DNA from: Rahnella rivi
GTDB taxonomy: Bacteria > Pseudomonadota > Gammaproteobacteria > Enterobacterales > Enterobacteriaceae
Reading direction: 5' to 3'
NCBI RefSeq assembly: GCF_019049655.1
Contig: NZ_JAFMOX010000045.1
Location: 1 to 64,000 of the forward strand
Length of the DNA stretch: 64,000 nt
Shown: piece after piece, positions 29,186-39,195 of the stretch
Layout of the letters: every line of letters starts with the position of its first letter
Numbering within the stretch: the first letter of the stretch is position 1
Notes under the pieces: generated by a model
What the model was told of the DNA's origin: nothing
The model's database searches: none
The model's input: the letters and a program-made list of their open reading frames with translations, nothing else
Made by a program: the position numbers and the translations under genes

Positions 29186-30550
29186 ATGTCTGAATCCAAT
29201 GAAAAAGAACTGCTTTATGGACTGGAAGAGCGTATCGCACCGGCGCCGGCATTCCTCACGGCAGTTCAGCACGTGCTTGCCAGTGTGGTGGGGATCATCA
29301 CCCCGCCGCTGATTATCGGCTCGGTTCTCGGGCTGAACGCCTATTTACCTTATCTGATCAGCATGTCGCTGCTGGCTTCAGGCATCGGAACCTTTCTTCA
29401 GGCGCGCCGGTTTATGTCGGTTGGCGCGGGCATGATTTGCCTGCAGGGCACCAGCTTTGCTTTTCTGGGGGTGATCTTGTCCGGAGGGCTGCTGGTCAAA
29501 AGCCGTGGCGGATCCCCCGAAGACATTATGGCGATGATATTTGGTGTGAACTTCGTGGCAGCCTTCATTCCGCTGCTGGTCAGCCGTTTTATTGGTCAGA
29601 TGCGCCGGGTTTTCACCCCGCTGGTGAGCGGTACCGTTATCGCGCTGATTGGCATCAGCCTGATTAAAGTCAGCATTACTGACTGGGCTGGCGGACACGG
29701 CGCGGCGAATTTCGGCGCACCGGTCAATATTGGCCTTGGGGCACTGACGCTGCTGGTTATCGTCGCCTGTAACCGAATCAACGTGCGCTGGGTGCGTCTG
29801 TCTTCCATCGTTTCAGGCATCGTGGTGGGCTGCGTTGCGGCGTACCTGAGCGGGCATCTGCCACTGAAACCGCTGCAGGGGGACTGGTTTGCGCTGCCGC
29901 AGTTATTCCGCTTCGGCTTCAGGTTTGACTGGATCATCTTCGTTCCCATCGCGCTGGTTTCCTTTATCAGTATTCTGGAAGCGGTTGGGGATCTGACCGC
30001 AAACTGCATGCTGTCGCAGCAGCCGATTGAAGGGGAAAGCTTCCGTAAACGCCTCAAGGGTGGAATTCTGGCGGACGGCGTCAGTTGTATGATTGCGGCG
30101 ATGTTTTCGTCATTCCCGAACACCACGTTTGCGCAGAATAACGGCGTGATCCAGATGACCGGCGTCGCCAGCCGCTATGTCGGCATGTACATCGGCGGCG
30201 TTTTAGTTGTGCTGGGGTTGTTCCCGTTTATCGGCGGCATTCTGCAGCAAATACCCGCGCCGGTGCTGGGCGGGGCGACGCTGGTGATGTTTGGCAGCGT
30301 GGTGGCCGCCGGCATCCGCATCATGACCCAATCGCCGGTAGGACGCCGTGAAATGCTGATTATCGCCATTTCATTCGGTATCGGCCTGGGCATTGAAGCG
30401 GTACCCGAAGCGCTGGGGCAATTCCCGCCGATCGTCGGCAATATCTTTGGGCATGCGGTCACCAGCGGCGGTGTTGTCGCCATCCTGCTCAATTTACTGA
30501 TGCCCGCTGAACGCGTCAGCGTGCTCGCAGAGGAAATGAAAGTTCACTGA
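29186..30550 (+). CDS. purine/nucleobase permease (NCS2 family)
   Basis: Inner membrane nucleobase:cation symporter of the NCS2 (UraA/XanQ) family, 454 residues with about 14 hydrophobic segments. The family marks FLTAVQHVLASVVG (about residues 23-36) and the FAQNNGVIQMTGVASRYVG motif are intact. These features fit the xanthine/urate branch (XanP, XanQ, UacT) better than uracil carriers, but I cannot name the substrate. It is followed 94 bases later by an 8-oxoguanine deaminase-like gene on the same strand, suggesting an oxidised or keto-purine substrate. The pair sits between epmA and mscM, a place where E. coli has yjeM. Confidence 0.88.
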   Translation: MSESNEKELLYGLEERIAPAPAFLTAVQHVLASVVGIITPPLIIGSVLGLNAYLPYLISMSLLASGIGTFLQARRFMSVGAGMICLQGTSFAFLGVILSGGLLVKSRGGSPEDIMAMIFGVNFVAAFIPLLVSRFIGQMRRVFTPLVSGTVIALIGISLIKVSITDWAGGHGAANFGAPVNIGLGALTLLVIVACNRINVRWVRLSSIVSGIVVGCVAAYLSGHLPLKPLQGDWFALPQLFRFGFRFDWIIFVPIALVSFISILEAVGDLTANCMLSQQPIEGESFRKRLKGGILADGVSCMIAAMFSSFPNTTFAQNNGVIQMTGVASRYVGMYIGGVLVVLGLFPFIGGILQQIPAPVLGGATLVMFGSVVAAGIRIMTQSPVGRREMLIIAISFGIGLGIEAVPEALGQFPPIVGNIFGHAVTSGGVVAILLNLLMPAERVSVLAEEMKVH

Positions 30551-30644
30551 TACATCGCGACTGCGCCCCTGGATCAGCAGACAGGGCATAACTGAGCTGA
30601 CTCACTTTTTGAAGTTACCTTCGGACCAAAAAAGGACGTCAGAT

Positions 30645-32003
30645 ATGTCAGAGCTACGCACGTGGATCAAAAATCCGCTGGCTGTTTTTACCTCAAACAC
30701 CCTGGAGGCACGCGGGGGCATTGTCATCGAAGGCGCGAAAATCGTCGAATTGCTGCCCCCCGGCCAGCCACCTTCGCAACCGGTGGATCATATTTTTGAT
30801 GCCTCAGAGAGTGTTTTGCTACCGGGCCTGATTAACACCCACCATCATTTTTATCAGACACTGACCCGGGCCTGGGCGCCCGTGGTCAATGTGCCGTTAT
30901 TCCCGTGGCTGAAAAAATTGTATCCGGTCTGGGCGCGTTTGCAGCCTGAAGCGCTCGGGCTGGCAAGCCGCGTGGCGATGGCCGAACTGTTGCTGTCTGG
31001 CTGCACCACCACCACAGATCACCATTACTTGTTTCCGCAAGGGATGGAAGAAGCCATCGATGTGCAGGTGGACGTGGTCCGGGAACTGGGCATGCGTGCT
31101 TTACTGACGCGGGGCTCAATGAGCCTCGGTGAAGCGCAGGGCGGGCTGCCACCGGAACAGACGGTTCAGTCGGGCGAAACCATTTTGCGCGACAGTCAGC
31201 GGTTGATTGACCGCTATCACCAGCGCGGTGAAGGGGCATGGATGCAGATTGCGCTGGCGCCGTGCTCGCCTTTTTCCGTCACGACAGAAATCATGCGCGA
31301 AAGCGCCCGGCTGGCCCGGCGGGAAGATGTCCGTTTACACACGCATCTTGCGGAAACGCTGGATGAAGAGGCGTTCTGCCTGAAGATGTTTGGCCTGCGC
31401 ACGGTGGATTATCTGGAAAGCGTCGGCTGGCTGAGTGACCGGACGTGGCTGGCGCACGGCATTCACTTTAACGACGATGAAATCCGCCGTCTCGGCGCGG
31501 CGGGCACCGGCATCTGTCATTGCCCGGTGTCGAATATGCGGCTGGCGTCCGGCATGTGTCCGACGCGTGACCTGGAGGCCGCAGGCGTGCCGATTGGACT
31601 GGGCGTTGATGGTTCGGCATCAAATGACGCCTCGAATCTGATGTACGAAGCGCGGCAGGCACTGTATCTGCAACGGCTGAAATACGGTGCGGAATATGTG
31701 ACGCCGGAAAGAGTGCTGGGCTGGGCGACGCGGGGTTCGGCGACGCTTATCGGGCGTGATGATATCGGACAGATCGCGGTAGGCAAGCAGGCCGACCTGG
31801 CGCTGTTTAAACTCGACGAGTTACGTTTCAGCGGCAGCCATGATCCCATTGCCGCCTTGTTACTGTGCGGCGCGGAGAAAGCCGATCGCGTGATGGTCGG
31901 CGGAAAATGGCGCGTCATTGACGGCCAGATTGTAGATATGGATGTGGCATCGCTGATATCACGACACCGTAAAGCCGCGGCGGCGCTGATCGCGGATCTG
32001 TAA
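30645..32003 (+). CDS. 8-oxoguanine deaminase-like amidohydrolase
   Basis: Metal-dependent amidohydrolase (cytosine deaminase/AtzB-like superfamily, COG0402 type), 452 residues. Metal ligands are visible in NTHHHFYQTL, the later THLAET histidine and GVDGSASNDAS aspartate. The segment VNVPLFPWLKKLYPVWARL resembles characterised 8-oxoguanine deaminases, which turn 8-oxoguanine into urate and ammonia. I chose the ATG at 30645 with AAAGGACG upstream. The neighbouring purine permease supports salvage of oxidised guanine. Other purine or triazine deaminase specificities remain possible. Confidence 0.82.
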   Translation: MSELRTWIKNPLAVFTSNTLEARGGIVIEGAKIVELLPPGQPPSQPVDHIFDASESVLLPGLINTHHHFYQTLTRAWAPVVNVPLFPWLKKLYPVWARLQPEALGLASRVAMAELLLSGCTTTTDHHYLFPQGMEEAIDVQVDVVRELGMRALLTRGSMSLGEAQGGLPPEQTVQSGETILRDSQRLIDRYHQRGEGAWMQIALAPCSPFSVTTEIMRESARLARREDVRLHTHLAETLDEEAFCLKMFGLRTVDYLESVGWLSDRTWLAHGIHFNDDEIRRLGAAGTGICHCPVSNMRLASGMCPTRDLEAAGVPIGLGVDGSASNDASNLMYEARQALYLQRLKYGAEYVTPERVLGWATRGSATLIGRDDIGQIAVGKQADLALFKLDELRFSGSHDPIAALLLCGAEKADRVMVGGKWRVIDGQIVDMDVASLISRHRKAAAALIADL

Positions 32004-32016
32004 ACTCAGGGCGTAA

Positions 32017-32042
32017 AAAAGGGCAGAGAAATCTGCCCTTTT
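32017..32042. terminator. bidirectional terminator between deaminase and mscM
   Basis: AAAAGGGCAG-AGAAAT-CTGCCCTTTT is a perfect 10-bp stem with flanking A and T runs. It serves two convergent genes. Confidence 0.9.
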
Positions 32043-32046
32043 AGGT

Positions 32047-35000
32047 TTATAAATCGCCCGGCGAACGCGAGCTTGTACCGCTGCGGCCACTGCCGCTGCT
32101 GCTGGTAAAGGTCGCGTTGTTGCCATTTTGCGCGCGGTGCAATGTTTCCATTCGCACCTGGAATGGCGGGAAGGGCAGCGTAATGCCGTGCTCGCGGAAT
32201 CCGGCCAGAATTAGCTGATGAATTTCGTGGCGCAGGGGCATACGGTGCGCCATTTCGGCGGCATGCATACGCAATTCGAAAATCTGGATCCCCTGCTGCA
32301 AATCCACCAGATAGGCTTCCGGCACCGGCGTGTCGAGCACCAAAGAGCAGCGGTGCGCGGCGTTGAGCAGGATTTCAGTCACTTCTTCACTGTTTGCTTC
32401 GGAAGGAGCCGGTACGGTCAGTACCACACGCGTCACGGAATCCGACAGCGACCAGTTGATGAACTGCTCAGTGATAAAGGCCTTGTTCGGCACGATAATC
32501 TCTTTACGGTCCCAGTCGGCAATGGTCGTGGCACGGGTGTTGATCTTAGTGATGCTGCCCGTCAGGTTGCGGATCGTCACGGTATCGCCGATACGGATCG
32601 GTTTCTCGAACAAAATGATCAGGCCGGAAATAAAGTTGGCGAAAATCTCCTGCAAACCAAATCCAAGCCCCACACCCAGCGCGGCGACTAACCATTGCAG
32701 TTTTGCCCACTCGATGCCAATGAGCGAGAAGCCCACCAGCCCGCCGATCAGCAGTAACACATATTTGGTGATGGTCAGTACGGCGTAACCGGTGCCCGGC
32801 GTCAGATCCAGATGTTGCAACAGCGCCAGTTCCAGCAGCGCCGGTAAATTACGCACCAGCTGCGTGGTGATGATCAGCACTAAAATCGCGATCAACACCG
32901 ATCCCAGCGTGATTGGCTGCATGCTCTCAACGCCCTGAACGGTGGACGCCACCTGCCAGAGATGAATATTTTCCAGGAATGAGAAGGCCGAATGGATCTC
33001 CGACCACAGGAAGATCACCGAGATCAGCGCGATAAGCGTCAGCAGCGATCGCACCAGACGAAGTGACTGCGCGGAGATGGCATCCAGATCGACGACCGGC
33101 TCTTCAATTTCAACCGTACCTTCGTTACTGCTGTTGGCGTGATTCGCGTCTTCTTCGCCACGGGCGCGCTGATTGAGCATTTCGGCCCGACGCTGTTTGG
33201 CGCGTTCAAAGGCAATGCGGCGTCGCTGAATCAGCATCCAGCGGCGGATGATGTGATAAATCACCAGCAGCACAAACCATATGGCGACCGAGGTTTCCAG
33301 ACGTGCCAGTAATGCCTGTGAGGTGGCGAGAAAGCCCATCAGTGAGGCGAGTGCCGCGACTATCGGCGCGCCAAGCAGCATCCACCACAGCGTATTGTTA
33401 AGCATGTTCTCGCTGTTGCCTTTTTTATCAAGGTACAGCGGGATCCCCGCACGTTTCAGGCTGTGAGTGACCAGCGCCACCACCAGACACAGAATGACGA
33501 AGCACAGACGGCCCAGGGTGTTGGAGAATTCGCGGTCATTGAGATTATCGAATGTAATCAGCGCCATGATCAGCGGCACTATCACCCAGATAGACAACGC
33601 GTAGTAGCGCAGCGCGCGGGAAACGGCGCGCTGCGGCCAGCCGAAGTGGGTGACAAACAACCCCTGCGGATGCGCCAGCGCGGCGCTCACCATGAACGCC
33701 CACAGAATCGGCAGTGTTGCGGTCACCCCATCGCCAATCGCCACGGCAATCGGATATGGCCAGGCGCTTTGTAGCCCGAAGCCCAGAGCCGCCCACAGCA
33801 CCGGCAGCGGCATCGCCACCAGAATCGACCAGAATACCGTGCGCATTGTCAGCGAGAAGTGATCCTGCGTGACTTTGCCGACTTTGCTGCTGGCACGCGC
33901 CAGAAAGGCGTAATAGTGCTTACGGGAACTGATGCTGATAATGACCAGAATCAGTGCGCCAAACAGCGGCAGCAGGGTTTCTTTGCTGGTGACCATCATC
34001 ATCGATGCGCCGCCGAGCTGGCTCAGGGAGTCTAGCGACACCAGGCGTTTCACGTCATGCGCCAGCATGACAGGGTAGGAAAGCCCGACCGGGCTGACGT
34101 CGGCCACCCAGAACAGATAACGGTGCGCGGCCTCATGGACGTCATTCAGCGCTTCCACCAGCTGGCTGTTGGCGACTTTCAGCTTGGTCAGTTCGAGAAT
34201 CTGCGTATCACAGCCTGAGAGCAGTGAATTGAGCAAATCGCGCTGGGTGCGAAGCTGCGCGTCGAGAATTTTTTGCTGCGCAGCCGTCAGCGGTTTGCCG
34301 TCGTCCTGACGCCCCTGACGGTAAACCGCTTGCTTATCGAGTAAATCTTCATAGTGCAGACGCTGAACGCGCAACTGACCCATGTCGCGGTCGAGCTGTT
34401 GCGGTTTTGGCATGTCCGGCAGACGGGAAACCTGCGCCCGCAGCGTTTCACCTAACAGATTGGATGCGCCCAGCCACTGTGCCTGTTCGCGAATGGTATT
34501 GATCGCCTGACGCACCTGCTGCGTTTGCGCGGCGGCCTGACGCTGCTGGGAGGAGATCAAATCCATCCGCTGCGCCTGCTGATTTAACGCCAGCGACAGT
34601 TCACGGTTGGATTGCAACTGCTGGCTGATGGAGTGGGGCAGTTCGCCGCTCTGTTCCGCCAGCAGCTCGGTTTTTTCAAGCGCCTGTTCCGCTTCACGCT
34701 GGCGCTGATTGTTCAGCGTATTGCGCAGAGCCTGCAATTGCTGATCGAGATAATCGGCGCGCTTCTTGTAGAGATCGGCGCGCATCCGCGACAGTTCCTG
34801 CCGGTTATTGGAAGAAAGCTGTGCCAGTTCAAGCTCATCCACTTTCGCCTTGCGTGCGGCAGATTCGGCCTGCAGTGCACTCAGCTGGGCTTGCGCGAGG
34901 ATGGACGATGTGGCCGCCGCAGTGGCTGACTGGATCCGCTGATCGATGTCGCCGAGCGCGTTACGCGCTTCCGACTGTTGCTGCGGGATTTGGCTGAGCG

Positions 35001-35415
35001 AGTCGCTGATATCGCGGGAGCGATCCTGCTCCTGGCGGAGCTGGCGGGTTTCTTCCAGTTGCTGGCTGCTGATTTGCAGAATTTGCTGGTCGAGCTCGGC
35101 GCTGGATAAATCTGAGCTGATCGCGGGCGGCTTTTCGGGCTGATTTTGCAGTTCCTGACGCAAAGACTGCGTCAGTTTAGGAAAGTCATCGATGACTTTT
35201 TGATATTCCGCCGTGCGCCCGGCAGAGACTTTCGCCTCATTCAGCCAGTTGAGGGCACTTTGCAGCGCCTCAACAACCTGCGCCTGGTTGGCCATTTCTT
35301 TATTGGCTTCCGCCTGTTTCAGTTCCTGTTTGAGCTGATCTTCAGTCGGTGCGGCACCTGCCATGAGCGGCAGAGACAGCAGTAAACTCATCAGCAAGGC
35401 GGGGATCAGGCGCAC
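32047..35415 (-). CDS. mscM: miniconductance mechanosensitive channel MscM
   Basis: Large MscS-family channel that opens under membrane tension and protects against osmotic downshock. 1122 residues with a signal peptide ending MAGAAP. A long periplasmic region follows (about 25-480), very rich in glutamine, leucine and alanine, probably coiled coil. Then come about 11 membrane segments and a C-terminal MscS core that includes LGVGLGFGLQEIFANFISGLI (about residues 905-925) and the KINTRATTIADWDRKEIIVPN beta domain. It is 46 bases downstream of psd, as in E. coli (yjeP). The serine/glycine-rich C-terminal tail (SSSGSGRSGTSSRS) is variable. Confidence 0.96.
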   Translation of the reverse strand: MRLIPALLMSLLLSLPLMAGAAPTEDQLKQELKQAEANKEMANQAQVVEALQSALNWLNEAKVSAGRTAEYQKVIDDFPKLTQSLRQELQNQPEKPPAISSDLSSAELDQQILQISSQQLEETRQLRQEQDRSRDISDSLSQIPQQQSEARNALGDIDQRIQSATAAATSSILAQAQLSALQAESAARKAKVDELELAQLSSNNRQELSRMRADLYKKRADYLDQQLQALRNTLNNQRQREAEQALEKTELLAEQSGELPHSISQQLQSNRELSLALNQQAQRMDLISSQQRQAAAQTQQVRQAINTIREQAQWLGASNLLGETLRAQVSRLPDMPKPQQLDRDMGQLRVQRLHYEDLLDKQAVYRQGRQDDGKPLTAAQQKILDAQLRTQRDLLNSLLSGCDTQILELTKLKVANSQLVEALNDVHEAAHRYLFWVADVSPVGLSYPVMLAHDVKRLVSLDSLSQLGGASMMMVTSKETLLPLFGALILVIISISSRKHYYAFLARASSKVGKVTQDHFSLTMRTVFWSILVAMPLPVLWAALGFGLQSAWPYPIAVAIGDGVTATLPILWAFMVSAALAHPQGLFVTHFGWPQRAVSRALRYYALSIWVIVPLIMALITFDNLNDREFSNTLGRLCFVILCLVVALVTHSLKRAGIPLYLDKKGNSENMLNNTLWWMLLGAPIVAALASLMGFLATSQALLARLETSVAIWFVLLVIYHIIRRWMLIQRRRIAFERAKQRRAEMLNQRARGEEDANHANSSNEGTVEIEEPVVDLDAISAQSLRLVRSLLTLIALISVIFLWSEIHSAFSFLENIHLWQVASTVQGVESMQPITLGSVLIAILVLIITTQLVRNLPALLELALLQHLDLTPGTGYAVLTITKYVLLLIGGLVGFSLIGIEWAKLQWLVAALGVGLGFGLQEIFANFISGLIILFEKPIRIGDTVTIRNLTGSITKINTRATTIADWDRKEIIVPNKAFITEQFINWSLSDSVTRVVLTVPAPSEANSEEVTEILLNAAHRCSLVLDTPVPEAYLVDLQQGIQIFELRMHAAEMAHRMPLRHEIHQLILAGFREHGITLPFPPFQVRMETLHRAQNGNNATFTSSSGSGRSGTSSRSPGDL

Positions 35416-35461
35416 TCGGTCACATCCTTTTTTCAGTTCTTTTCGTCAGTTCAGGGCGAAA

Positions 35462-36442
35462 TCAGAAGTCTTTAGGGACTTGCGGTTCAGCCGTTGCCAC
35501 ACCTGCAGGTACTTCAGGGACTTCAGTAACTTCAGGTATTTCAGTTACTTCAGGCGCTTCAGGCACTACTGCGGATGCACGCAGCGCTTCGGCGAAAGGT
35601 TCGCCCATGCGGGTTACGGTACCGTTGCTCAGGTTCGGCATGAAGCGAATCTGACTGGCGGTAAACAGGTTAATCACGGTGGAGCCCAGTTTGAAGCGGC
35701 CCATTTCCTGGCCTTTTTCAAGCGCGATGGCGCCTTCTTCACCGGCAGCAGGGTAGGTCCAGCGCTTGATGATGCCTTCGCGCGGTGGCGTAACGCAGCC
35801 CGCCCACACGGTTTCGATGCTGCCGACAATGGTCGCACCGACCAAAATCTGCACCATCGGACCAAATTCAGTATCGAACACGCTGATGACGCGTTCATTA
35901 CGGGCGAACAGGTTAGGGACGTTGGCGGCGGTCAGCGGGTTCACTGAGAACAAATCGCCCGGCACATAAATCATTTCGCGCAGAACGCCGTTGCACGGCA
36001 TATGCACGCGGTGGTAATCGCGGGGTGCAAGATAGATTGTGGCGAACTGACCCCCCTGGAACTTCTCGGCCAGCTGATAATTTCCCGCCAGCAACGCTTC
36101 GAGACTGTAAAAATGGCCTTTTGCCTGGAACAGCTTGCCATCAGTGATCGCACCCAACTGGCTGACTGCCCCGTCGGCAGGCAGGCAGAGCATGTCCAGA
36201 CCACTGACAACAGGGCGCGCGCCGTCACGCAGTGGGCGAACAAAGAATTCATTGAACGTCGCGTAAGATTTGATATCCGGATTTTGTGCTTCTTTCATGT
36301 CCACGCTGTAAAAGCGCGCAAAGGCTTTAATGACCCAATGGGTCAGCGTGGCTGCACGTTTTTCCGCGCCCCAGCCCGCCAGACGGGTCAGACCTTGTTT
36401 AGGAAGTAAGTATTGAAGTTTGATTTTGATACTGTCCAGCAC
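35462..36442 (-). CDS. psd: phosphatidylserine decarboxylase proenzyme
   Basis: Membrane-associated enzyme that makes phosphatidylethanolamine. The proenzyme cleaves itself at the LGST motif (residues 252-255), turning Ser254 into the pyruvoyl group; Asp90 and His147 of the processing triad are both present (LPAD, RDYHRVH). I use the GTG at 36442 with AAGAGG upstream, which gives 326 residues and aligns with E. coli from residue 1. After about residue 290 the alpha-chain tail is a run of Pro-Glu-Val/Thr repeats. It is upstream of mscM and 201 bases downstream of rsgA. Confidence 0.97.
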   Translation of the reverse strand: MLDSIKIKLQYLLPKQGLTRLAGWGAEKRAATLTHWVIKAFARFYSVDMKEAQNPDIKSYATFNEFFVRPLRDGARPVVSGLDMLCLPADGAVSQLGAITDGKLFQAKGHFYSLEALLAGNYQLAEKFQGGQFATIYLAPRDYHRVHMPCNGVLREMIYVPGDLFSVNPLTAANVPNLFARNERVISVFDTEFGPMVQILVGATIVGSIETVWAGCVTPPREGIIKRWTYPAAGEEGAIALEKGQEMGRFKLGSTVINLFTASQIRFMPNLSNGTVTRMGEPFAEALRASAVVPEAPEVTEIPEVTEVPEVPAGVATAEPQVPKDF

Positions 36443-36643
36443 GGGAAAAACCTCTTGGATGGTATGAATGGCCGGCATGACCGGCCATTTTGCAGGGGAC
36501 CGTCCATCAGCGGGACGGTCACACATTGTATGATTGCGCAGGAGCCTGTTAATCGACGCCGATTGTAACGATGAGAAATCAACGGTTCAACTTCCGTTAA
36601 TCTCACTCGTTTCTGATTTGCTCATGAACTCAACGGGTTAACG

Positions 36644-37681
36644 TTAAAGTGCGTCGAAGTTTTTACGCGTTTTTACGTCTTCCATACTTTCCAGAATACG
36701 ATGGTAGTTGTCGAAACGCTCTTCAGCGATGTCGCCACGGTCTACGGCATCACGGATGGCACAGCCCGGATCGCTGCCATGTTTGCAGTCGCGGAATTTG
36801 CAGTAGCCGAGGAAAGGACGGAATTCGACGAACCCCTGAGTGATCTGCTCTGGCGCAAGGTGCCACAAGCCGAATTCACGTACGCCGGGGGAGTCGATGA
36901 CGTCGCCGCCGCGCTGGAAGTGGTACAGGCGCGCCGCGGTGGTGGTGTGCTGGCCCAGACCGGAGTTGTCTGACACTTCATTCACCACGATCTGTTTCTC
37001 TTCCGGCGGCAGTAAGGCGTTCAGCAGGCTGGATTTCCCCACACCTGACTGACCGGCGAAAATGCTGATGCGGTCGGTCAGTGCGGTTTCAAATGCAGGC
37101 ATGCCTTCACCGGTCTGGCTGGAGACTTCGAGTACGCGGTAGTTAATTCTGCGGTAGATATCCATCATACCTTCGACGAACTTACGGCCTTCGTCGTCAA
37201 GCAGATCGATTTTATTGAGCACAATCAGCGGCTCAACTTCAACGGTTTCGCACGCCACCAGATAGCGGTCGATGATGTTCAGCGACAGCTCTGGCAAGAT
37301 GGCGGAGACAATGACGATCTGGTCAATGTTGGCGGCGATTGGTTTCACGCCGTCGTAGAAATCTGGGCGGGTCAGCACGGATGTGCGTTCATGCACTGCT
37401 TCAACGATACCTTTTACGCTGGTGTTCTCGCCGGCGCGCCATACAACGCGGTCACCGGTGACCAGAGAACGAATGGTACGGCGGATATTGCAACGGTGCT
37501 GGCTGCCGTCGGCCGCTTCAACGTCCGCATGCATCCCGAAACGGCTGATGACAATGCCGTCCTGCGGTTCGCCGTGCAGAGAATCGTCCAGCTCTTTGCG
37601 TTTGTCGGTCTGAGTCAGACGACGCTGGTGGTTAGTCTGAACGCGACGTTGTTGCCCTTTAGACAGTTTTGATTTAGTCAC
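36644..37681 (-). CDS. rsgA: ribosome small-subunit GTPase RsgA
   Basis: Circularly permuted GTPase that tests late 30S subunits. 345 residues from a GTG start. It has a basic N-terminal tail ([18 protein letters not shown]) and an OB-fold. In permuted order come NKIDLL (G4), then [14 protein letters not shown] (G1, about residue 215-228) and DSPGVREFG (G3). The C-terminal zinc knuckle is in [18 protein letters not shown]. The gene is divergent from orn across 124 bases, the same arrangement as in E. coli. Confidence 0.97.
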   Translation of the reverse strand: MTKSKLSKGQQRRVQTNHQRRLTQTDKRKELDDSLHGEPQDGIVISRFGMHADVEAADGSQHRCNIRRTIRSLVTGDRVVWRAGENTSVKGIVEAVHERTSVLTRPDFYDGVKPIAANIDQIVIVSAILPELSLNIIDRYLVACETVEVEPLIVLNKIDLLDDEGRKFVEGMMDIYRRINYRVLEVSSQTGEGMPAFETALTDRISIFAGQSGVGKSSLLNALLPPEEKQIVVNEVSDNSGLGQHTTTAARLYHFQRGGDVIDSPGVREFGLWHLAPEQITQGFVEFRPFLGYCKFRDCKHGSDPGCAIRDAVDRGDIAEERFDNYHRILESMEDVKTRKNFDAL

Positions 37682-37805
37682 TGCGCCTCACTTAACTGGC
37701 TTTAATCGCTCGGTGCGACCAAAACGACTATGATACCAGCTATTTTATATTAATTGCCCGAATGACGGAGATCTCCGTCAACTCTCTACTTTAACAGGAC
37801 ACATC

Positions 37806-38351
37806 ATGGCTGCTAATGACTCGAACTTAATCTGGATCGACCTCGAAATGACCGGTCTGGATCCTGAACGTGACCGTATTATTGAAATCGCCACGCTGGT
37901 GACCGACGCTCATTTAAACATTTTGGCCGAAGGCCCGGTGATGGCTGTGCATCAGTCTGATGCGCAACTGGCGCTGATGGATGACTGGAACGTGCGTACG
38001 CACACCGGCAGCGGTCTGGTTGACCGCGTGAAAGCCAGCCCGTTTGATGACAATGCAGCACAGCTGAAAACCATTGAGTTCCTGCGCGAGTGGGTGCCGG
38101 AAGGCAAATCGCCTATTTGTGGCAACAGCGTCGGGCAGGATCGCCGTTTCCTGTTTAAGTACATGCCGGAGCTGGAATCCTATTTCCATTACCGTTATCT
38201 GGATGTCAGCACGCTGAAAGAGTTGGCGCGTCGCTGGAAACCGGAAATACTGGGCGGCTTTAAAAAGCAAAATACCCACCAGGCTCTGGATGATATTCGT
38301 GAATCCGTGGCTGAACTGGCGTATTACCGCGAACATTTTATTAATCTCTAA
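37806..38351 (+). CDS. orn: oligoribonuclease
   Basis: 3'-to-5' exonuclease that degrades two- to five-base RNA fragments and pGpG; essential in many gammaproteobacteria. 181 residues, standard length. DEDDh-type catalytic residues are in [10 protein letters not shown] (about 11-20), the central [10 protein letters not shown] and the C-terminal [11 protein letters not shown] clear ACAGGA precedes the ATG. It is followed by the glyVXY tRNA cluster. Confidence 0.98.
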   Translation: MAANDSNLIWIDLEMTGLDPERDRIIEIATLVTDAHLNILAEGPVMAVHQSDAQLALMDDWNVRTHTGSGLVDRVKASPFDDNAAQLKTIEFLREWVPEGKSPICGNSVGQDRRFLFKYMPELESYFHYRYLDVSTLKELARRWKPEILGGFKKQNTHQALDDIRESVAELAYYREHFINL

Positions 38352-38476
38352 AAATACCTGAAATCTTTTTTATTGCGCCGCGGAACACAAAATCGCCGGG
38401 TTTCGCCGCTTAAATCGCCGCTTTGATGGTTTAATCGGCACTTGAACGAAAAATTCATTTTTTTGCTTTCAGGGGG

Positions 38477-38504
38477 TTGCGGCTAAAAGGATTTCTCGTA
38501 TAAT
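38477..38504 (+). promoter_or_regulatory. glyVXY promoter
   Basis: TTGCGG (38477-38482), 16-base spacer, then a perfect TATAAT (38499-38504). The following GCGCACCCC is a GC-rich discriminator, the mark of stable-RNA promoters under stringent control. It is 41 bases before the first tRNA-Gly. Confidence 0.88.
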
Positions 38505-38545
38505 GCGCACCCCGTACCGATGAAGAATTTCGTTGAGTGCGCAGA

Positions 38546-38621
<76 letters not shown>

Positions 38622-38680
38622 AATTTTTAAGTTGTGAAGATTTAAAGAGTTAAGACGTAAAAAATGCAGTGCCATGCGAC

Positions 38681-38756
<76 letters not shown>

Positions 38757-38806
38757 AAAAATTTCAAATGCTGTAAGTTTACAGCCGATGCACCTAGCAT
38801 CTCAAA

Positions 38807-38882
<76 letters not shown>

Positions 38883-39195
38883 ATTTTCTTCTTCAGTACA
38901 CAATCATTTCCTGTCAGTTCCCCCATGCATAATTCGTGCGTGATTAATACGATCCTTACACGATTTGTAGTAATGTTTTAAACAGACTTATCCACAGGTT
39001 TAGCTGTTTTTTTAAACTGTCTGTTTTTTGCACCCTCCATATTGCCAATTTGTAATCACTTGTTTTAAAACAAAATAAATTTATGACGAAACGTTATGGT
39101 GATCACTTGCTCTTTTTTTTGCACTTGATTGGCAAAGCATTTTTATTTTTATGCACAGAAAATCTGGCTTTTTAATCTGAGCGCTTCACGACGCG
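38883..39195. promoter_or_regulatory. datA: datA-like DnaA-box interval
   Basis: A 313-base AT-rich gene-free interval between glyY and queG, the place where E. coli carries datA, the locus that stimulates DnaA-ATP hydrolysis. Two exact DnaA boxes (TTATCCACA at 38988-38996, TTATGCACA at 39149-39157) and two one-mismatch boxes (TTTTGCACC at 39026-39034, TTTTGCACT at 39117-39125) all point the same way. An IHF-like match (39054-39066, 2 mismatches) lies between boxes 2 and 3, as expected for datA. Function is inferred from position and boxes. Confidence 0.7.
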
